Origin: Pseudomonadota bacterium
GTDB taxonomy: Bacteria > Pseudomonadota > Gammaproteobacteria > Burkholderiales > Burkholderiaceae_C
Reading direction: 5' to 3'
Assembly (NCBI GenBank): GCA_020161145.1
Contig: JAIUPQ010000008.1
Span: forward strand, 86,155 to 150,154
Length of the DNA stretch: 64,000 bases
The translations under genes were made by a program, and so were the position numbers. The notes under the pieces were generated by a model. It ran no database searches. It saw only the letters and a list, made by a program, of their open reading frames with translations, and was not told the DNA's origin. Below, in pieces: positions 62,684 through 64,000 of the stretch (positions are counted from its first letter, which is position 1; each line of letters starts with the position of its first letter).

Positions 62684-63774
62684 CCGCCCAGCGTCAGCCA
62701 CCCCGGCGTGCGAAAGCGCACGATGCGCCAGTACAGGAACAAATAGGCCAGCGTGAACAACACCAGGGCCGCCAGCAGCGCCGGCGTGCTGGACCAGAAC
62801 AGCGCGGTGGGCACCACGGCCACCGAACTCAGCACCCACAGATAGGGCGAGGTCATGGAATTGCCCTTGGTGCGCGCCGCCGCGTCGTCCGGCCCCAGCG
62901 CCCAGCGCAGGATGCGGCGGTAGATCAGCGTGTGCAGGTGAATGCCGTCGGGCAGGCTGACCGGGCGCCCACGCAGCACGCGGCGGCGGTACATGGTGAA
63001 CAGCGTCTCGAAGATGGGGTAGGCGGGCAGCACCACCGGCAGCAGCGGCGAAACCTGGGGGTTGCGCGCGCACAGCAGCAGCGCCAGCGTGGCCACCATG
63101 AAGCCCAGCAGATAGGCGCCGCCATCGCCCAGGAAGACCAGGCCGCGCGGGTAGTTCCAGATGAAGAAACCCAACGCCGCGCCCACGCAGGCCAGGGCCA
63201 GGCCGGCCACCAGCAGGTCGCCCACCTGCAGTGCCACGTAGCACAGGGCGGCCATCATGATGGCGGTGCACATGGAGGCCAGGCCGTTCATGCCGTCGAT
63301 GATGTTGACGGCGTTGACCATGCCGGCCACATAGATGAGGCTGAGCACCAGCGTCACGCCGGGCAGCGCCAGCAGCGTGTCCACCCAGGGCAGGCCCAGC
63401 GGCGGCCAGACGGCGCCCAGCAGGTAATAGCCCATCAGGCCAGACAGCGCGGCCGCCACCAGCCGGCGGCGCGGCGAGACGGATTTGGTCAGGTCTTCAA
63501 CCAGGCCCAGGCCGAACGCGGGCGCCGCGCAGACCAGGGTCAACAGCACCGCCTGCCACAGTGCAGGCTGGACCAGCCCCAGCGCCAGCATGCCCGCCAG
63601 CAGCCCGCTGGCAATACCGATGCCGCCGATGCGGGGCACCACGTTGGCGTGCATCTTCTGCGGCCCGGAGAGGTCGTGATCGGACGTCCATTGGCTGTGC
63701 CGATGGGCCGACGCGATCACCAGCAGGGTGACCATTGCGCAGGCGGCAAAGGCCAACAGCAAAATCCAGATCAT
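62680..63774 (-). CDS. Undecaprenyl-phosphate sugar phosphotransferase (WecA/MraY-like, GT4)
   Basis: 364 residues, about eleven membrane helices. MHANVVPRIGGIGI, LGLVEDLTKSVSP, NAVNIIDGMNGLASMC, GLVFLGDGGAYLLGF and DGIHLHTLIYRRIL are the conserved loop motifs of this superfamily, which transfers a sugar-1-phosphate from UDP-sugar to undecaprenyl phosphate. The C-terminus holds two extra helices (from 310 on). It starts O-antigen or exopolysaccharide synthesis. It is divergent from the UDP-sugar dehydrogenase gene. Confidence 0.88.
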   Translation of the reverse strand: MIWILLLAFAACAMVTLLVIASAHRHSQWTSDHDLSGPQKMHANVVPRIGGIGIASGLLAGMLALGLVQPALWQAVLLTLVCAAPAFGLGLVEDLTKSVSPRRRLVAAALSGLMGYYLLGAVWPPLGLPWVDTLLALPGVTLVLSLIYVAGMVNAVNIIDGMNGLASMCTAIMMAALCYVALQVGDLLVAGLALACVGAALGFFIWNYPRGLVFLGDGGAYLLGFMVATLALLLCARNPQVSPLLPVVLPAYPIFETLFTMYRRRVLRGRPVSLPDGIHLHTLIYRRILRWALGPDDAAARTKGNSMTSPYLWVLSSVAVVPTALFWSSTPALLAALVLFTLAYLFLYWRIVRFRTPGWLTLGG

Positions 63775-63854
63775 CCCGGCATTCTAGGAGCGAGCCCCGC
63801 CGTGGGCGCGTCTGGCGCGGGGTGTTTCGGCTGCTTGCACATAGACTGTCGCCC

Positions 63855-64000
63855 GTGACGCACGCTTCCCCTCTCGCCATCATCGGACTGGGCTACGTTG
63901 GCCTGCCGCTGGCGGCTGAATTTGGCAAACACCGGCCCGTACTGGGCTTTGACATCGACCCTGAGCGCATCGCCGAGTTGCGCGGCGGGCACGACGCCAC
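63855..64000 (+). CDS. Nucleotide-sugar (UDP-sugar) dehydrogenase, N-terminal fragment
   Basis: The first 48 codons lie inside the window; the rest is beyond it. THASPLAIIGLGYVGLPLAA is the NAD-binding Rossmann motif at the front of UDP-Glc/GlcNAc/ManNAc dehydrogenases, followed by VLGFDIDPERIAELRGG. The N-terminus is closest by pattern to the VipA/TviB (UDP-GlcNAc 6-dehydrogenase) group, but substrate cannot be told from this fragment. GTG start at 63855. It belongs to the surface polysaccharide genes starting with galE. Confidence 0.85.
   Translation, partial: MTHASPLAIIGLGYVGLPLAAEFGKHRPVLGFDIDPERIAELRGGHDA

Overview
The window is a GC-rich bacterial chromosome segment with chromosomal housekeeping gene order and no phage, insertion sequence, CRISPR array or rRNA operon that I can see. 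The combination of ffh/ccsA/PP0621/pilSR, rubredoxin followed by pilGHIJ-chpA, yqgE-ruvX-pyrR-pyrB-pyrC', a caa3 oxidase operon with cox11 and SURF1, and a DUF2339/DUF3999 pair points to a betaproteobacterium of the order Burkholderiales, most likely family Comamonadaceae. The species cannot be decided from sequence alone.

Layout. 1-3123 (minus): 3' part of the type IV pilus two-component system (pilR partial, pilS), a small PP0621-like protein and a CcsA-like membrane protein. 3154-6614: ffh facing lpxC and ftsY, so both halves of the SRP pathway (Ffh and FtsY) lie here with lipid A gene lpxC between them. 6676-11383: a CAU tRNA with terminator, then mpl, a hexose-phosphate mutarotase, hemL and a ThiD-like kinase. 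11543-20449: rubredoxin and the pilus chemosensory cluster pilG-pilH-pilI-pilJ-chpA. 20471-22939: an esterase and a photolyase. 23023-27499: yqgE, ruvX, pyrR, pyrB, a catalytically degenerate dihydroorotase and an acyltransferase. 27484-32971: gpmA, a rhodanese, grxC, secB, gpsA, a thioesterase, trmL, comF and a methyltransferase.

32969-42055 is a complete caa3-type cytochrome c oxidase locus: structural genes coxB (fused to cytochrome c), ctaD and coxC; copper insertion factors (Cox11, SCO and a second protein with a CX3C motif); heme A synthesis (ctaA, ctaB); SURF1; and small accessory membrane proteins. A perfect FNR/Anr-type box lies at the probable transcription start, which suggests oxygen control. 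42087-50429 (minus) holds a diguanylate cyclase, ruvC, a CdsA/PlsC lipid pair and the giant membrane protein pair DUF2339/DUF3999.

50489-53499 (minus) is the most unusual part. It looks like the skeleton of a heavy-metal efflux (czc-type) operon in which the accessory genes survive: a CzcI-like protein, a periplasmic domain related to CzcB N-termini, a small secreted protein and a His-tailed DMT transporter. The pump itself is reduced to a CzcB signal-peptide stub and a short CzcA fragment. It lies directly behind a terminated cheZ-cheY-cheA operon (53574-56521) that lacks the usual cheW and other che genes. 56645-58413 is a soluble REC-histidine kinase with a NarL-type regulator. 58415-61550 holds a membrane methyltransferase, a TauE-type exporter and lysS. 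61664-64000 starts a surface polysaccharide locus: galE, a WecA-like transferase and a UDP-sugar dehydrogenase cut by the window end.

The window carries two surface-motility signalling systems (pilSR/chp and che) plus a c-di-GMP synthase, next to core envelope and respiration genes. Many genes overlap by ATGA or GTGA, indicating tight translational coupling. I found no clearly new defence or mobile system.
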